64,000 bases of DNA from Oligoflexia bacterium (GCA_024229115.1 JAAEST010000061.1:155477-219476); one strand, 5' to 3'. Positions 18,022 through 27,273 are shown, counted from the first letter of the stretch. Numbers and translations: made by a program. Notes: generated by a model from the letters alone, not told the origin.

Positions 18022-19581
18022 TTATTGCTTTAAGGTCTTTCCTTTAAACTCATCTTTTAATTTCTTGTATTCTGCTGTCTTACGTAGGTTAACGAGGTCA
18101 GCATCTTTTTCGATTTGTTCCCAGTCTGTAAAACCACCTTGAAGGGCCAGCTTCAGATATTGAACAGAGAGATCATTCTTTTGTTTCTTAGAATGAACAC
18201 AAGCGAGGTTATAACAACCAATGTTTTCATTTAGGTAACAGGCCTTTTGATAATTGAGTTGGGCCTTCTCAAGATCTCCGCCTTCTTGTTGTGAAAAACC
18301 AAGATTGATACAGGCCACTCCATCAGACATATCGCAGGCCTGACTATAGAGTTCTATGGCCTTATCTTTTTTCCCTAGATTTTCTAAAAGAATAGCAAAG
18401 TTTGTACAAGAGGTAGCATAACCAGATTTACAACCTGATTCAAAGTCAGCAATGGCCGCATCAAAGTCTTCAAGCTTATGAGCAATCTCAAGAGACTTCT
18501 TAAACATCTCATCAGCTTCTTTGTCCTTATCGTCTCGCTTATACATTTCAAAGAGCGTATAACAAGCATAGGCATCGTTACTCTTTTCACATCTATTTTG
18601 AATATACTTGATACTCTCTTTACGATCACCAAATTCATGCTCTACCCTAGCACTCCAAACACACCCTTGAGAGTCTTTAAGACGACAAGCTTTGTTAAAG
18701 AGATTTCTTACCATGGCACGAGAATCTTTAATTGATGAGTGTTTCATAATATAGAGACCTAACTCAGAACAAGCACGCCCATCATTTTCCTTACAAAGCT
18801 TTTGTAAATTTTCTTGCTTCTTTTCTAATTGAAGATCGGCCCATTTCTTACCGACAGTATTGACGTACTTCGAATCAATTTGACCAAGGGCCTTTCCTGC
18901 TCCTTTACTCGACGACTTCGCCTGAAAGTTAATTTTGTGAAAAAGTTCATCTACATTATTAAAGGCTTTTAACTTCCAATTGATACTCTTATACCAAGTT
19001 GGAGGAGTGAGCTTCTTCGACTTACCGACTTCATTAAAGAACATCCCTTCTTTACTTGTGAGAGGTGTTCCAACTGAGTCTTTATTATGTTTGGCCAACA
19101 CAACACCTTCATTAACAGCAACCATCGTTTCATCTTCTGCCGTATGGTGAACAAAGAATTTCGTTCCACGAATCCCCATGGCCGCAGTTTTTGTCACAAC
19201 TTTGAGCTTATTCTTTTGTTTATCTTTATTAACAAAATCGACCACAATATTTCCAAGCATCAGCTTAAAAGTTTTCTTATTAATTGAACGATCATCCTTA
19301 TCTGAAACTTCACCCATTAACTTGATAGAAGCATATTGAGTAATTTTCATCTTGGAGGCAAAGCCGTCTCCGAAAGCAAGAACCACTAAGGAGTTATCAC
19401 CAGTGGTGAGAGTATCGCCGGCTTGAAGTATGTCACCTTTAAGTACAGGCCTCTTCACCTCACTTCTCTCCATCTTCACATCACCTTTGGCATGAATGAC
19501 TTTATACATATCAGTCATCGACATGGCCGAAACAGAAAATAGAACACAAGTGATAAAGAGCAATTCCTTAAGCGCTTTCAT
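18022..19581 (-). CDS. FecR-domain protein with Cys-bearing Sel1/TPR repeats
   Basis: 519 residues. Signal peptide (MKALKELLFITCVLFSVSAMS), then a FecR domain (about 25-190): KGDVKMERSEVKRPVLKGD, LQAGDTLTTGDNSLVVLAF, VKTAAMGIRGTKFFV-type signature near 130-145. From about 260 to 480 there are repeats, each with paired Cys (CSELGLYI, GCVWSARVE, CYTLFEMY, SCTNFAILLENLGKKDKAI, CINLGFSQQEGG, GCYNLACVHSKKQ), like the disulfide-linked Sel1 repeats of Helicobacter Hcp proteins. Likely periplasmic. It has no transmembrane segment, sigma factor or TonB receptor beside it, so it is not a FecIRA-type regulator. AAGGAG precedes the ATG. Confidence 0.85.
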   Translation of the reverse strand: MKALKELLFITCVLFSVSAMSMTDMYKVIHAKGDVKMERSEVKRPVLKGDILQAGDTLTTGDNSLVVLAFGDGFASKMKITQYASIKLMGEVSDKDDRSINKKTFKLMLGNIVVDFVNKDKQKNKLKVVTKTAAMGIRGTKFFVHHTAEDETMVAVNEGVVLAKHNKDSVGTPLTSKEGMFFNEVGKSKKLTPPTWYKSINWKLKAFNNVDELFHKINFQAKSSSKGAGKALGQIDSKYVNTVGKKWADLQLEKKQENLQKLCKENDGRACSELGLYIMKHSSIKDSRAMVRNLFNKACRLKDSQGCVWSARVEHEFGDRKESIKYIQNRCEKSNDAYACYTLFEMYKRDDKDKEADEMFKKSLEIAHKLEDFDAAIADFESGCKSGYATSCTNFAILLENLGKKDKAIELYSQACDMSDGVACINLGFSQQEGGDLEKAQLNYQKACYLNENIGCYNLACVHSKKQKNDLSVQYLKLALQGGFTDWEQIEKDADLVNLRKTAEYKKLKDEFKGKTLKQ

Positions 19582-19727
19582 TTTTAACTCCTTAAAATAT
19601 CTACTTATAATTATAGGGAAATTTTGAGAAATGGGGGGATTATTTGTGATAACTGCTTAAAAACTCGTATAAACTGACGTTTTTTTCATTAAAATAGCCG
19701 TCATAGATTAATGGCACATTTGAATAT

Positions 19728-20105
19728 TTAACGATTCACCATCATGGCCGCAAACTGAACAAAGAAAAGTAGTAATAGATCCTGATTATCCTTATCTATA
19801 TCACTTTTCTCTAGGGCCTCATTCATACAGGCCAACCAAAGGTCTTTAGCATGATCGTCAATTGGGAAAGGAAAATGCCTCATTCTCATTCGTGGATGAC
19901 CATGTTTTTCTACATAGGTACGAGGGCCCCCAAAACGAAAAATTAAAAAGAGAGCTAACTTTTCATTTGATGAACTGATATTTTTGGGATGCATATCACG
20001 AATGATTTTGAATCTTTCATCGTCCATAATTTCGTAGAAATCATCAACGAGCTTTCTGATTTTAGCTTCCCCTAACATGGAGTACATGTAATTGATTTGA
20101 TCCAT
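19728..20105 (-). CDS. Group II truncated haemoglobin
   Basis: 125 residues; 2/2 globin of the trHbO type. Diagnostic segment FGGPRTYVEKHGHPRMRMRH with proximal His, followed by PFPIDDHAKDLWLACM with the group II Trp at G8. It may bind oxygen, NO or peroxide-related ligands. The frame begins MDQINYMYSMLG, and no ribosome binding site precedes it (CCCC region). It lies 20 bp downstream of the EEP gene on the same strand, so cotranscription is possible. Confidence 0.92.
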   Translation of the reverse strand: MDQINYMYSMLGEAKIRKLVDDFYEIMDDERFKIIRDMHPKNISSSNEKLALFLIFRFGGPRTYVEKHGHPRMRMRHFPFPIDDHAKDLWLACMNEALEKSDIDKDNQDLLLLFFVQFAAMMVNR

Positions 20106-20125
20106 GCTGGGGAAGATATACGAAT

Positions 20126-20989
20126 TTAAGGAATTTTAACAGAAAAAAGCATAGCGTAATGATCTGAACTATCAAGATCACCTAAAACTTCAGAAGACTT
20201 AACTTCCATTCCTCTAACAAAAGAAAAATCGATAAATATTTTTGAGAATTTACTTCTTCTTCGCGTATCTGGAGTAAATTTAACTTCATAAAGACCGAGG
20301 CCTTTCATGATTTTATACATATACTTTAAACGTCTTTTATTTCTTGTATTGAAATCTCCGGCAAAGACAACAGGTCCATCATGCTTTGCGATCAAATCAC
20401 GACAGTCATTAAGTTGTCTTTTAAACTTTCTCGTTGAAGTCATATTTAAACTATGGATATTAACAACAAGAAGCTCCTGGTTTCTCCCTTGAAGAGGATA
20501 CTTTGCATAGGTTACAGCTTTTGGAGTTCCGATAATTGGTTCCCTGTCACGGCTAATCATCACTCCCTTTTCTTCGGGAGTTACCCATGAACCAACAAGA
20601 CTTCCAGTTGCTTCATCTGGACCTCTTTTTCTAAGTACAAAACTAATTCCCATATCAAATTGATAATCAGGAAATTCCGCGAGGACTGCTTCCATTTTTC
20701 CATTAAGAGCAGCTTCTTGAATCATAAAGACATCAACGTCTTGTCCATGAGCTTTGAAATCACGAGCAAAGTTCTTTTCCTTTGCCTTATAAATATTCCA
20801 AACCATAAACTTTATATTATCTGGATCAAGTTCTAGAGGAAGGGCCTCACCTAATTGAACAAAATTATCTCTCTTACTTGGAATTTTAAATTTCCAATTA
20901 AGCCAACCGGCATTTACCGATTGAATAAAGAATAAAGATATAAATAGAAAACGAACGAATAATCTTCCTTGATTAAAAACACTTCTCAC
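20126..20989 (-). CDS. Exported endonuclease/exonuclease/phosphatase (EEP) family protein
   Basis: 287 residues from the GTG at 20989, which has AGGAGG 5 nt before it; an upstream in-frame ATG at 21031 lacks one. Signal peptide (MRSVFNQGRLFVRFLFISLF), then the EEP fold: MVWNIYKAKE, metal-binding Glu in FMIQEA, VVNIHSLNM, VVFAGDFNTRNKRR and the terminal SSDHYAM. A secreted or periplasmic metal-dependent phosphoesterase, possibly a nuclease. It is a paralogue of the gene at 29587-30444, sharing REPIIGTPKAV-type segments. Confidence 0.85.
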   Translation of the reverse strand: MRSVFNQGRLFVRFLFISLFFIQSVNAGWLNWKFKIPSKRDNFVQLGEALPLELDPDNIKFMVWNIYKAKEKNFARDFKAHGQDVDVFMIQEAALNGKMEAVLAEFPDYQFDMGISFVLRKRGPDEATGSLVGSWVTPEEKGVMISRDREPIIGTPKAVTYAKYPLQGRNQELLVVNIHSLNMTSTRKFKRQLNDCRDLIAKHDGPVVFAGDFNTRNKRRLKYMYKIMKGLGLYEVKFTPDTRRRSKFSKIFIDFSFVRGMEVKSSEVLGDLDSSDHYAMLFSVKIP

Positions 20990-21062
20990 AATGGCCTCCT
21001 GATAATTTCTGATCGACAAAAAGACCATCACAAAGAAGCTTCAGCGAAATAAACAAAGACCA

Positions 21063-21091
21063 TTGGCAATTAATGCCGGAATTATTATGAT
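21063..21091 (+). promoter_or_regulatory. Promoter of leaderless ung
   Basis: TTGGCA (21063-21068), an optimal 17-bp spacer and TATGAT (21086-21091), then 6 nt to the ATG at 21098. This is the clearest leaderless arrangement in the window. The nearest GGA is 18 nt upstream of the start. Confidence 0.75.
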
Positions 21092-21097
21092 TATCTT

Positions 21098-21781
21098 ATG
21101 AAATCGCTCAAACAATTATTTGAAGAAATTGATAATGACTGGGTAAAGCATCTTAGTGAAGAAGTAGAAAAAGACTATTTTAATACATTAAATGACTTTC
21201 TCTCAGGCCTTGATAAAGAAGTTGTTTTTCCTGAGGAAGATAATATCTTTCAGGCCTTTAAACACTGCCCATTAGAAAAGCTCAAAGTCGTCATCATAGG
21301 ACAAGACCCTTATCACGGTGAAGGACAGGCCCATGGACTCTCCTTTTCAGTTCAAAAAGGTATTAAGATTCCTCCTAGTTTAAAAAATATTTATAAAGAA
21401 CTTAATGATGATTTAGGAATTGAGATTCCAGATCATGGCCATCTTGAAAACTGGGCCAAAGAAGGTGTTCTCCTTTTAAATAATGTGCTGACGGTGGAAA
21501 AATCAAAGGCCGGCTCGCATCAGAAAAAAGGTTGGGAGAAGTTCACTCAAGCTGTCATTGAAACCATAAATAAAGAAAAAGAGAATGTGGTTTTTATCCT
21601 CTGGGGAAGTCCTGCTCAAAAGAAAGAGAAGTTTTTAGATAAGGAAAAACACTTTTTGATAAAGTCTGTTCATCCATCACCTTTAAGTTCTTATCGTGGT
21701 TTTTTCGGCTCGAAGCCTTTTTCCCAATGCAATCAATACCTAAGTAAAAAAGGACTCAAAGAAATTAACTGGTCTATTTAA
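21098..21781 (+). CDS. ung: Uracil-DNA glycosylase
   Basis: Removes uracil from DNA in base-excision repair. 227 residues, normal length. Catalytic motif VVIIGQDPYHGEGQAHGLSF (water-activating Asp) and the minor-groove loop HPSPLSSYRGFFG are intact, with LLLNNVLTVEKSKAGSH and VFILWGSPAQKK between them. The transcript appears leaderless. The 3' end overlaps convergent tyrS by 8 bp. Confidence 0.98.
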   Translation: MKSLKQLFEEIDNDWVKHLSEEVEKDYFNTLNDFLSGLDKEVVFPEEDNIFQAFKHCPLEKLKVVIIGQDPYHGEGQAHGLSFSVQKGIKIPPSLKNIYKELNDDLGIEIPDHGHLENWAKEGVLLLNNVLTVEKSKAGSHQKKGWEKFTQAVIETINKEKENVVFILWGSPAQKKEKFLDKEKHFLIKSVHPSPLSSYRGFFGSKPFSQCNQYLSKKGLKEINWSI

Positions 21782-23048
21782 AAGTAATCACGCAGTAATT
21801 CTTCTTTCCTTTTCTCACGACAAGAGAAGACTCACTGGCAAGGTCCTTATCAGTCACAATATAATCTATCCCTTCGATAGTATTGTTATTGATATAGACA
21901 CCTTTTTGAGTAACTGAACGACGGGCTTCACCCTTTGATTTAAACAGAGGAGTTTCGGCCAACATATCAAGAACGTTAAGCTCACCTGAGAGATCACTCT
22001 TATTCATTTCCACACTTGGAACATCGGCAAATATCGATTGAACATCTTTATCACTGATATTTTCAATCTTTCCACCAAAGAAAAACTGTGTCGCCTGGAG
22101 GGCACTAGCAAGTCCTTCTTCACCATGAACATATTCAGTGACTTCTTTGGCCAGACGTTTTTGAGCTTCACGTAAGTGTGGCGTTTCAGCAGTAACTTTT
22201 TCTAGTTGCGAAATTTCCTCTAATGAAAGGAAAGTAAAATATTTTAGGTATTGAATAACTGATTGATCATCAGAATTCATTAAGTATTGATACATTTGAT
22301 ATGGACTTGTCATATCAGGATCAAGATAGATAGTTTTCCCACCTTCTGACTTACCAAATTTCTTCCCATTTGAATCAGTAACTAAAGGTATCACCATTCC
22401 GTAAACTTGATTACTATGAAGCTTACGAGTCAGATCAATTCCTGCAGTGATATTTCCCCATTGATCTCCACCACCAATTTGAAGCTTCACATTGTGTTTC
22501 TTATTAAGATAAGCAAAGTCATAGGCCTGAAGCATTTGATAGCTAAACTCAGTATAGCTAATTCCAGCATCACTATTTAATCGAGATTTTACTGAGTCCT
22601 TTGCTAACATTTCACTTAGGCGAAATCTCTTACCAACATCTCTTAAGAACTCTAAATAAGAAAAACCGCTCATCCAATCAAAGTTATTAACAAGGACAGC
22701 CGCATTCTCACCTTCAAAGTCTAGAAGTCTTTCAAGTTGCTTTCTCTGACCATCAATATTGGCCTGTAATGTATCACTATCAAGAAGATTACGTTCATCA
22801 CTTTTTCCTGATGGATCACCAATCATTCCCGTGGCCCCACCAACAAGAACATAAGGTTTATGACCGGCCATCTGAAGACGCTTCATAGTTACAACGGCAA
22901 AGAGATTTCCGATTTGAAGACTTTTAGCCGTTGGATCATATCCACAATAAAAACCAAGAGACTCACCATCTAGTTTCTCTTTGATTTCTTCGTGACTTAC
23001 ATTTTCAATAAGTCCTCTTTGGATAAAGTCTTCACTTACTTTCGTCAT
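21774..23048 (-). CDS. tyrS: Tyrosyl-tRNA synthetase
   Basis: Class I synthetase, 424 residues from the ATG at 23048 (MTKVSEDFIQRGL). An in-frame ATG at 23075 would add nine residues inside the upstream gene. HIGH-like motif in YDPTAKSLQIGNL, KMSKS-like motif KKFGKSEGG, tyrosine pocket FSYQMLQAYDF and GGGDQWGN, and a C-terminal S4 domain (SKGEARRSVTQKGVYINN). No T-box or other leader control is seen. The start lies within the end of the kinase-like gene 23032-23895, which implies coupling. Confidence 0.97.
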   Translation of the reverse strand: MTKVSEDFIQRGLIENVSHEEIKEKLDGESLGFYCGYDPTAKSLQIGNLFAVVTMKRLQMAGHKPYVLVGGATGMIGDPSGKSDERNLLDSDTLQANIDGQRKQLERLLDFEGENAAVLVNNFDWMSGFSYLEFLRDVGKRFRLSEMLAKDSVKSRLNSDAGISYTEFSYQMLQAYDFAYLNKKHNVKLQIGGGDQWGNITAGIDLTRKLHSNQVYGMVIPLVTDSNGKKFGKSEGGKTIYLDPDMTSPYQMYQYLMNSDDQSVIQYLKYFTFLSLEEISQLEKVTAETPHLREAQKRLAKEVTEYVHGEEGLASALQATQFFFGGKIENISDKDVQSIFADVPSVEMNKSDLSGELNVLDMLAETPLFKSKGEARRSVTQKGVYINNNTIEGIDYIVTDKDLASESSLVVRKGKKNYCVITFK

Positions 23049-23895
23049 AAATATCTCGCTTTGCGGTTTCTTCAATTTTCTTAGTAATACTTCTAATTCT
23101 CTCTAATGACGACTCTAGTCGATCAAGATTCTTAGGATCTGGATTCTTCTTATACCTTTTCAGGTTCCCTAGAGCAATAAAAAGAGGGTTATTAATTTCG
23201 TGATTATAAGAGCTAATCAAGGCATTAACTGCCTTCTCTTTTTCTAATTTAATTTGATTTTTTTGAGCATCACGATACTGATCTCGATTAGTGATTAATC
23301 CTTTTATGAGACGATCTTTTGTATTTTCGATCACAAATGCGAGTCCACTCCCAATGAACATGGCCATAAAGAGAAAAGCGAAATGGATATTATCTGAATA
23401 AACGGCGTTACTAGTGAATACTTTACTGAGAACACTATTATGCAGAATATATAACCAAAGAAAACTAATTCCTCCATAAACAACTCCCCACTTCTTACCT
23501 ACCATGTAAGGAAGAAAAGCATTAATCATTGGAAGAAAAATAAGTCCAGTTCCATTAAGTCCACCAGTGGCCATTATTCTAATCGGTAAGAGAATCGCTC
23601 CAAATGAAATAAGAATATGCCCTATGATCGTCGGTGAGTTTTGAGAAAGAGTCATTCTCCCGATAACAATAAAGAAGACTCCCATAAAAAAGAGAACGAG
23701 ACTAGAAGCGATACTTTCAAATCCTAAGATCGCTCTAATAAAAAAAAGAATGATACAAAAATATCCTAAATAACTGGCAAGATAGAAGATACTTCTTCTT
23801 TGCCACAAATAACGAAAATGTTTTTTGATGATATCCTCATCACTATCAAGTAGTGCTTTTCGATCTAAATCATCTAAACGTTCATCACCTTTCAT
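23032..23895 (-). CDS. Membrane protein with HisKA-type dimerisation helix but no ATPase domain
   Basis: 287 residues. About six membrane helices (35-190), then a coiled linker and a dimerisation/phosphoacceptor segment ALISSYNHEINNPLFIALG (His232) with a second helix LDRLESSLERIRSITKKIEE. The protein then ends. There is no N box or G box, and the stop overlaps tyrS, so the catalytic domain has not simply been frameshifted off. It may be an HPt-like relay or a dominant partner for another kinase (inference). Weak or no ribosome binding site; it lies 9 bp downstream of the thiolase gene. Confidence 0.7.
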   Translation of the reverse strand: MKGDERLDDLDRKALLDSDEDIIKKHFRYLWQRRSIFYLASYLGYFCIILFFIRAILGFESIASSLVLFFMGVFFIVIGRMTLSQNSPTIIGHILISFGAILLPIRIMATGGLNGTGLIFLPMINAFLPYMVGKKWGVVYGGISFLWLYILHNSVLSKVFTSNAVYSDNIHFAFLFMAMFIGSGLAFVIENTKDRLIKGLITNRDQYRDAQKNQIKLEKEKAVNALISSYNHEINNPLFIALGNLKRYKKNPDPKNLDRLESSLERIRSITKKIEETAKRDIYDESK

Positions 23896-23904
23896 AAAAT
23901 AAGA

Positions 23905-25176
23905 TTACTTTTCAATAACTGCACAAACACCCATTCCACCAGCAGTACAGATAGAGATTAACCCACGACTACTACCTTTTTCATTTAAAATTTTAGCTAA
24001 TGATCCAACAATTCTTGTCCCTGTAGCGGCAAAAGGATGGCCAACAGCGAGACTGCCCCCTTTCACATTGAGCTTCTCTCTATCGATTGAACCAAGTGGC
24101 TTATCAAGTCCTAATTTATTTTTACAAAAACTTTCATCTTCCCAAGCGGCAAGAGTACAAAGCACTTGAGCGGCGAAAGCCTCATGAATTTCATAGAAAT
24201 CAAAATCTGCAAGAGTTAATCCCTCTCTTTGAAGCATCTGGGCCACGGCATAGGCCGGTGCCATAAGAAGACCTTCATCCCCAAGATAATTAACGGCACT
24301 AGAGTGTCCCGTTTTAAAGTAGGCCAACACTTCTAAGTTATTGGCCTTGGCATATTCTTCTGAACAAAGAAAAACACAACTTGCTCCATCTGTTAAAGAT
24401 GTAGAATTCCCCGCTGTTAAGGTCCCACTTTCACTTCTATCAAAGGCAGGTCTGAGTTTGGCCAATTTTTCTACTGTAGTATCAGGCCTTAAAATATTAT
24501 CTTTTTCTAAACCAAAAGCCGGAACAAGCATATCTTGGTAAAAACCTTCTTCGTAGGCCATCGTTGCGTTCTTGTGACTTTGATAAGTCAGTTCATCTTG
24601 GTCTGCACGAGAAATCTTCCATGTCTTGGCCATTAACTCACATGACTCTCCCATGGAAAGCCCGGTACGAGGTTCCTTAATCGCCGGGAAACGAAGCTTT
24701 AAATCTCCTGGTCTAAGACCTGCGAGAGCTTGAAGTTTCTGTCCGATCGTTTTTGAATAATTAATTTTACTAAGTCTATCAGTGAGAGACTTTTGGAGCT
24801 CAACTGGAATTTCACTATTTGTATCTACACCAGCGGCAATGGCACAATCGATTTGCCCAAGAGCAATTTTATTGGCCAGCATTATCGTCGTTTCTAAACT
24901 CGTCCCACATGCTTTTTGAACATCAGTCGCTGGAGTCGCTAGATTTAAACCAGACTCAACGACTGCTTCTCTGGCCAAACCAAAATCGTAACTATGCTTG
25001 TTGACAGCACCAAGTGCTACTTCACCAATAGTTTTTCCTTCAAGCGAGAGTTCTCCCACAAGACTTTTCAAACATTGTGCAACAAGTTGAAGATTAGTTT
25101 TCCCTAAATAAGCACTCCCTGAACGAGCGAAAGGGATTCTCTTACTGGCAACAATACAAACACGATTTAAACTCAT
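23905..25176 (-). CDS. Thiolase (acetyl-CoA C-acyltransferase, FadI-like)
   Basis: 423 residues. Nucleophile Cys in DVQKACGTSLETTI, then HEAFAAQVLC, GHPFAATGTRIVG and the second catalytic Cys in CTAGGMGVCAVIEK. It catalyses thiolytic cleavage in beta-oxidation or the reverse condensation. The length and SDRLSKINYSKTIGQKLQAL-type loop favour the FadI type over AtoB. The ATG at 25176 has AAGGA upstream, while the longer frame begins at a TTG. No fadB/fadJ partner is nearby, so the pathway role is inferred from the family. Confidence 0.92.
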   Translation of the reverse strand: MSLNRVCIVASKRIPFARSGSAYLGKTNLQLVAQCLKSLVGELSLEGKTIGEVALGAVNKHSYDFGLAREAVVESGLNLATPATDVQKACGTSLETTIMLANKIALGQIDCAIAAGVDTNSEIPVELQKSLTDRLSKINYSKTIGQKLQALAGLRPGDLKLRFPAIKEPRTGLSMGESCELMAKTWKISRADQDELTYQSHKNATMAYEEGFYQDMLVPAFGLEKDNILRPDTTVEKLAKLRPAFDRSESGTLTAGNSTSLTDGASCVFLCSEEYAKANNLEVLAYFKTGHSSAVNYLGDEGLLMAPAYAVAQMLQREGLTLADFDFYEIHEAFAAQVLCTLAAWEDESFCKNKLGLDKPLGSIDREKLNVKGGSLAVGHPFAATGTRIVGSLAKILNEKGSSRGLISICTAGGMGVCAVIEK

Positions 25177-25259
25177 AAACATCCTTAATTTTTGGTTCAA
25201 TGTATTTTACAATAAAGTGAAAATACATAAAAGAATGAATTATAAGGTGAAGGAAAATC

Positions 25260-26027
25260 ATGAAGCTAATTGCAACAATTTTACTCGGTTTCTTTTTAAC
25301 AAGCTGTGCCCACAAGATGAATCCCCAAGAAAATTATTTAATGGGAATACTCTTTACTCAAAAAGCTGCCGAACACACAGCTTTGACTCTTCAAGCTTAT
25401 AATATTGCTATTGAAAGACTTGATCGTGTTAAAAAGGAATATCGTGGCAAGAAGCAACTCGCTGTTGTTCTCGATGTTGATGAAACAGTTCTTGATAATT
25501 CTCCTTATCAAGGAAAGCTCTATGTGCAATCTGAAGCATTTAACTATGATAATTGGAAAGAATGGATTGCTCAAAAGAAAGCTCACCCAGTTGCAGGTGC
25601 ACTAAGATTCACCAAAGCTGCTCATAAAAAAGGCTTCAAAGTTTTCTATCTGACAAATCGTTCAGAAAAATTTAAAGCTGATACTATCGAGAACCTACGT
25701 AAGGTGGGATTTCCCCAACATTACAACTCAATTTTCAAAAGCAAGGAACGCAGTAAAGAAGGTCGTAGGCAGAGCTTGGCCCAAAAGTATCACCTCGCAC
25801 TTCTTGTTGGTGATAACTTAACTGACTTTTCAAAACTCTATGATGAACAAAGCACAGAGAGAAGAAAGGAAATCGTTCTTAAAAATCATTCTAAAGATTT
25901 TGGAAAGAAATTTATTGTTCTTCCAAACACTATGTACGGAGATTGGGACAAGGCCCTTATTGATTATAAGAAACTCAATGAATCAGATAAGCGCTGTGAA
26001 AGAACAAGTCAGCTTACTGTTTTCTAA
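25260..26027 (+). CDS. Lipoprotein acid phosphatase / 5'-nucleotidase, e(P4) family (HAD)
   Basis: 255 residues. Lipobox LLGFFLTSC near residue 16 marks an outer-membrane lipoprotein. HAD motif I is AVVLDVDETVLDNSPYQG, motif II VFYLTNRSEKF, and motif IV LLVGDNLTDFSKLYD, with the Trp-containing KEWIAQKKAHPVAGA typical of the P4 family. Such enzymes dephosphorylate NMP or NAD-derived nucleotides at the cell surface, which would fit salvage of nucleotides from prey or surroundings. AAGGTGAAGGAAA precedes the ATG. The 3' end overlaps the convergent peptidase gene by 14 bp. Confidence 0.9.
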   Translation: MKLIATILLGFFLTSCAHKMNPQENYLMGILFTQKAAEHTALTLQAYNIAIERLDRVKKEYRGKKQLAVVLDVDETVLDNSPYQGKLYVQSEAFNYDNWKEWIAQKKAHPVAGALRFTKAAHKKGFKVFYLTNRSEKFKADTIENLRKVGFPQHYNSIFKSKERSKEGRRQSLAQKYHLALLVGDNLTDFSKLYDEQSTERRKEIVLKNHSKDFGKKFIVLPNTMYGDWDKALIDYKKLNESDKRCERTSQLTVF

Positions 26028-27249
26028 TATTAGTTAAACTAATCATAGGAGTGTCATACATATATCTTTCCACCCATTTTTGAGAAAGACAGCTATGACC
26101 TCCCTTTCCCCAACCTTCACCCCATGAGTTGGCCACAAGAAAGCAGTAAGGTCCTTCGAGATTAGATATTTTCTTTGGCAATTTCATGTACCCAACAATG
26201 AGGATCGCATGACCTTTGGCATGAGAATCTTTACCAAGTCCTCCTGATCTAGTTGAAAAAACAAATCCCTTATTATCATAGAAACTCTCACTTAATTTAA
26301 AAGCACCGACAACGGGATGGTCTAAATCTAGTTGAGATTTTAAGGCCTCAAATGAGCTGATTTGATTAAATCCATTGGCAAAATGACTTCCCTGAAAACA
26401 ACTCTTCTTTAAAGGAATTTGCGTTTCATTTCCGGTCAAAGATTTTCTCTGATAAGGGCACTGAGATTCACTTGATATTCCATATTTCTTTTGATCAAAC
26501 GCCTGATAAACCCAAGAACCACGCTTATTACACTTACTTTGCTGACAATCTGGTTTAGAGAGATAATAGAAAAACTGTTCAGACAGATCAGCCTCTATTC
26601 CCATTTGCTTAAGTTTAATCTCCATCGCTCTTACGCCGGCAAAGGAAGAACAAGTAGGTCTCTTTCCTTGATCTTTGATCTTCACGTTCATTGAATTCTT
26701 AACCACCTTCACTTCATTTATATAATCAATGTCACGATTCATTGAGGAAAGGTTTGCTTTAATAATTTTGTCTGTATTCTTTTTAAAAACTTTTTTAGGA
26801 ACTTCTAGCTTAACTGTCGTTTTCTTATACTCAGGGATCTGTTTTAAAAAACGCTGCCTGTCCTTGGCCCAACGATTAAGCATTCTAATTTTCTCATTCT
26901 GCCAAAGATCACGATCAGACTTCTTACTTTCCATCCATTGATCTTGCTTATTAGAAAGCATTTCTTTCTTTCCACGCTTTTGCATCTGTGCCCGTTTTTT
27001 AAGCAATTCTCTATTACGGGCGAGAACATCGTTGATTCTTTTATTTCCTTGGGAAATTTCTGCGGCTTCTTTCTTATTCTTAAATTCTTGACGGGACCGA
27101 ATGACCGTCTTAGGTTTCTCAGAAAGATCATATTCCTTATAAATACTCTTTTTTATCTGATCAACGATAATACTCTCTACACTACTGTGAGTATTCCAAC
27201 TGATAACAAAGCTTAAAATGAGAAAAATTAGAGTCTTTTTATTGTTCAT
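26014..27249 (-). CDS. Papain-like (C1 family) cysteine peptidase, exported
   Basis: 411 residues. Signal peptide (KKTLIFLILSFVISWNTHS), a long basic coiled-coil prodomain (about 25-180), and the catalytic domain: KDQGKRPTCSSFAGVRAME (Cys200), SHAKGHAILIVGYM (His347) and FLVANSWGEGWGKGG (Asn374). All triad residues are present, so it should be active. The prodomain length suggests an inhibitory propeptide. A secreted protease fits a predatory lifestyle, but that link is inference. AAAGGA lies 7 nt before the ATG. Divergent from the DTW gene by 24 bp. Confidence 0.9.
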   Translation of the reverse strand: MNNKKTLIFLILSFVISWNTHSSVESIIVDQIKKSIYKEYDLSEKPKTVIRSRQEFKNKKEAAEISQGNKRINDVLARNRELLKKRAQMQKRGKKEMLSNKQDQWMESKKSDRDLWQNEKIRMLNRWAKDRQRFLKQIPEYKKTTVKLEVPKKVFKKNTDKIIKANLSSMNRDIDYINEVKVVKNSMNVKIKDQGKRPTCSSFAGVRAMEIKLKQMGIEADLSEQFFYYLSKPDCQQSKCNKRGSWVYQAFDQKKYGISSESQCPYQRKSLTGNETQIPLKKSCFQGSHFANGFNQISSFEALKSQLDLDHPVVGAFKLSESFYDNKGFVFSTRSGGLGKDSHAKGHAILIVGYMKLPKKISNLEGPYCFLVANSWGEGWGKGGHSCLSQKWVERYMYDTPMISLTNIRKQ

Positions 27250-27273
27250 ATGATAATCCTTTAATTAAGTATT

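Noticed and set aside
23040..23110. A T-box or other leader control before tyrS
   Set aside because: The tyrS start lies inside the upstream coding sequence, leaving no leader in which such a structure could form.
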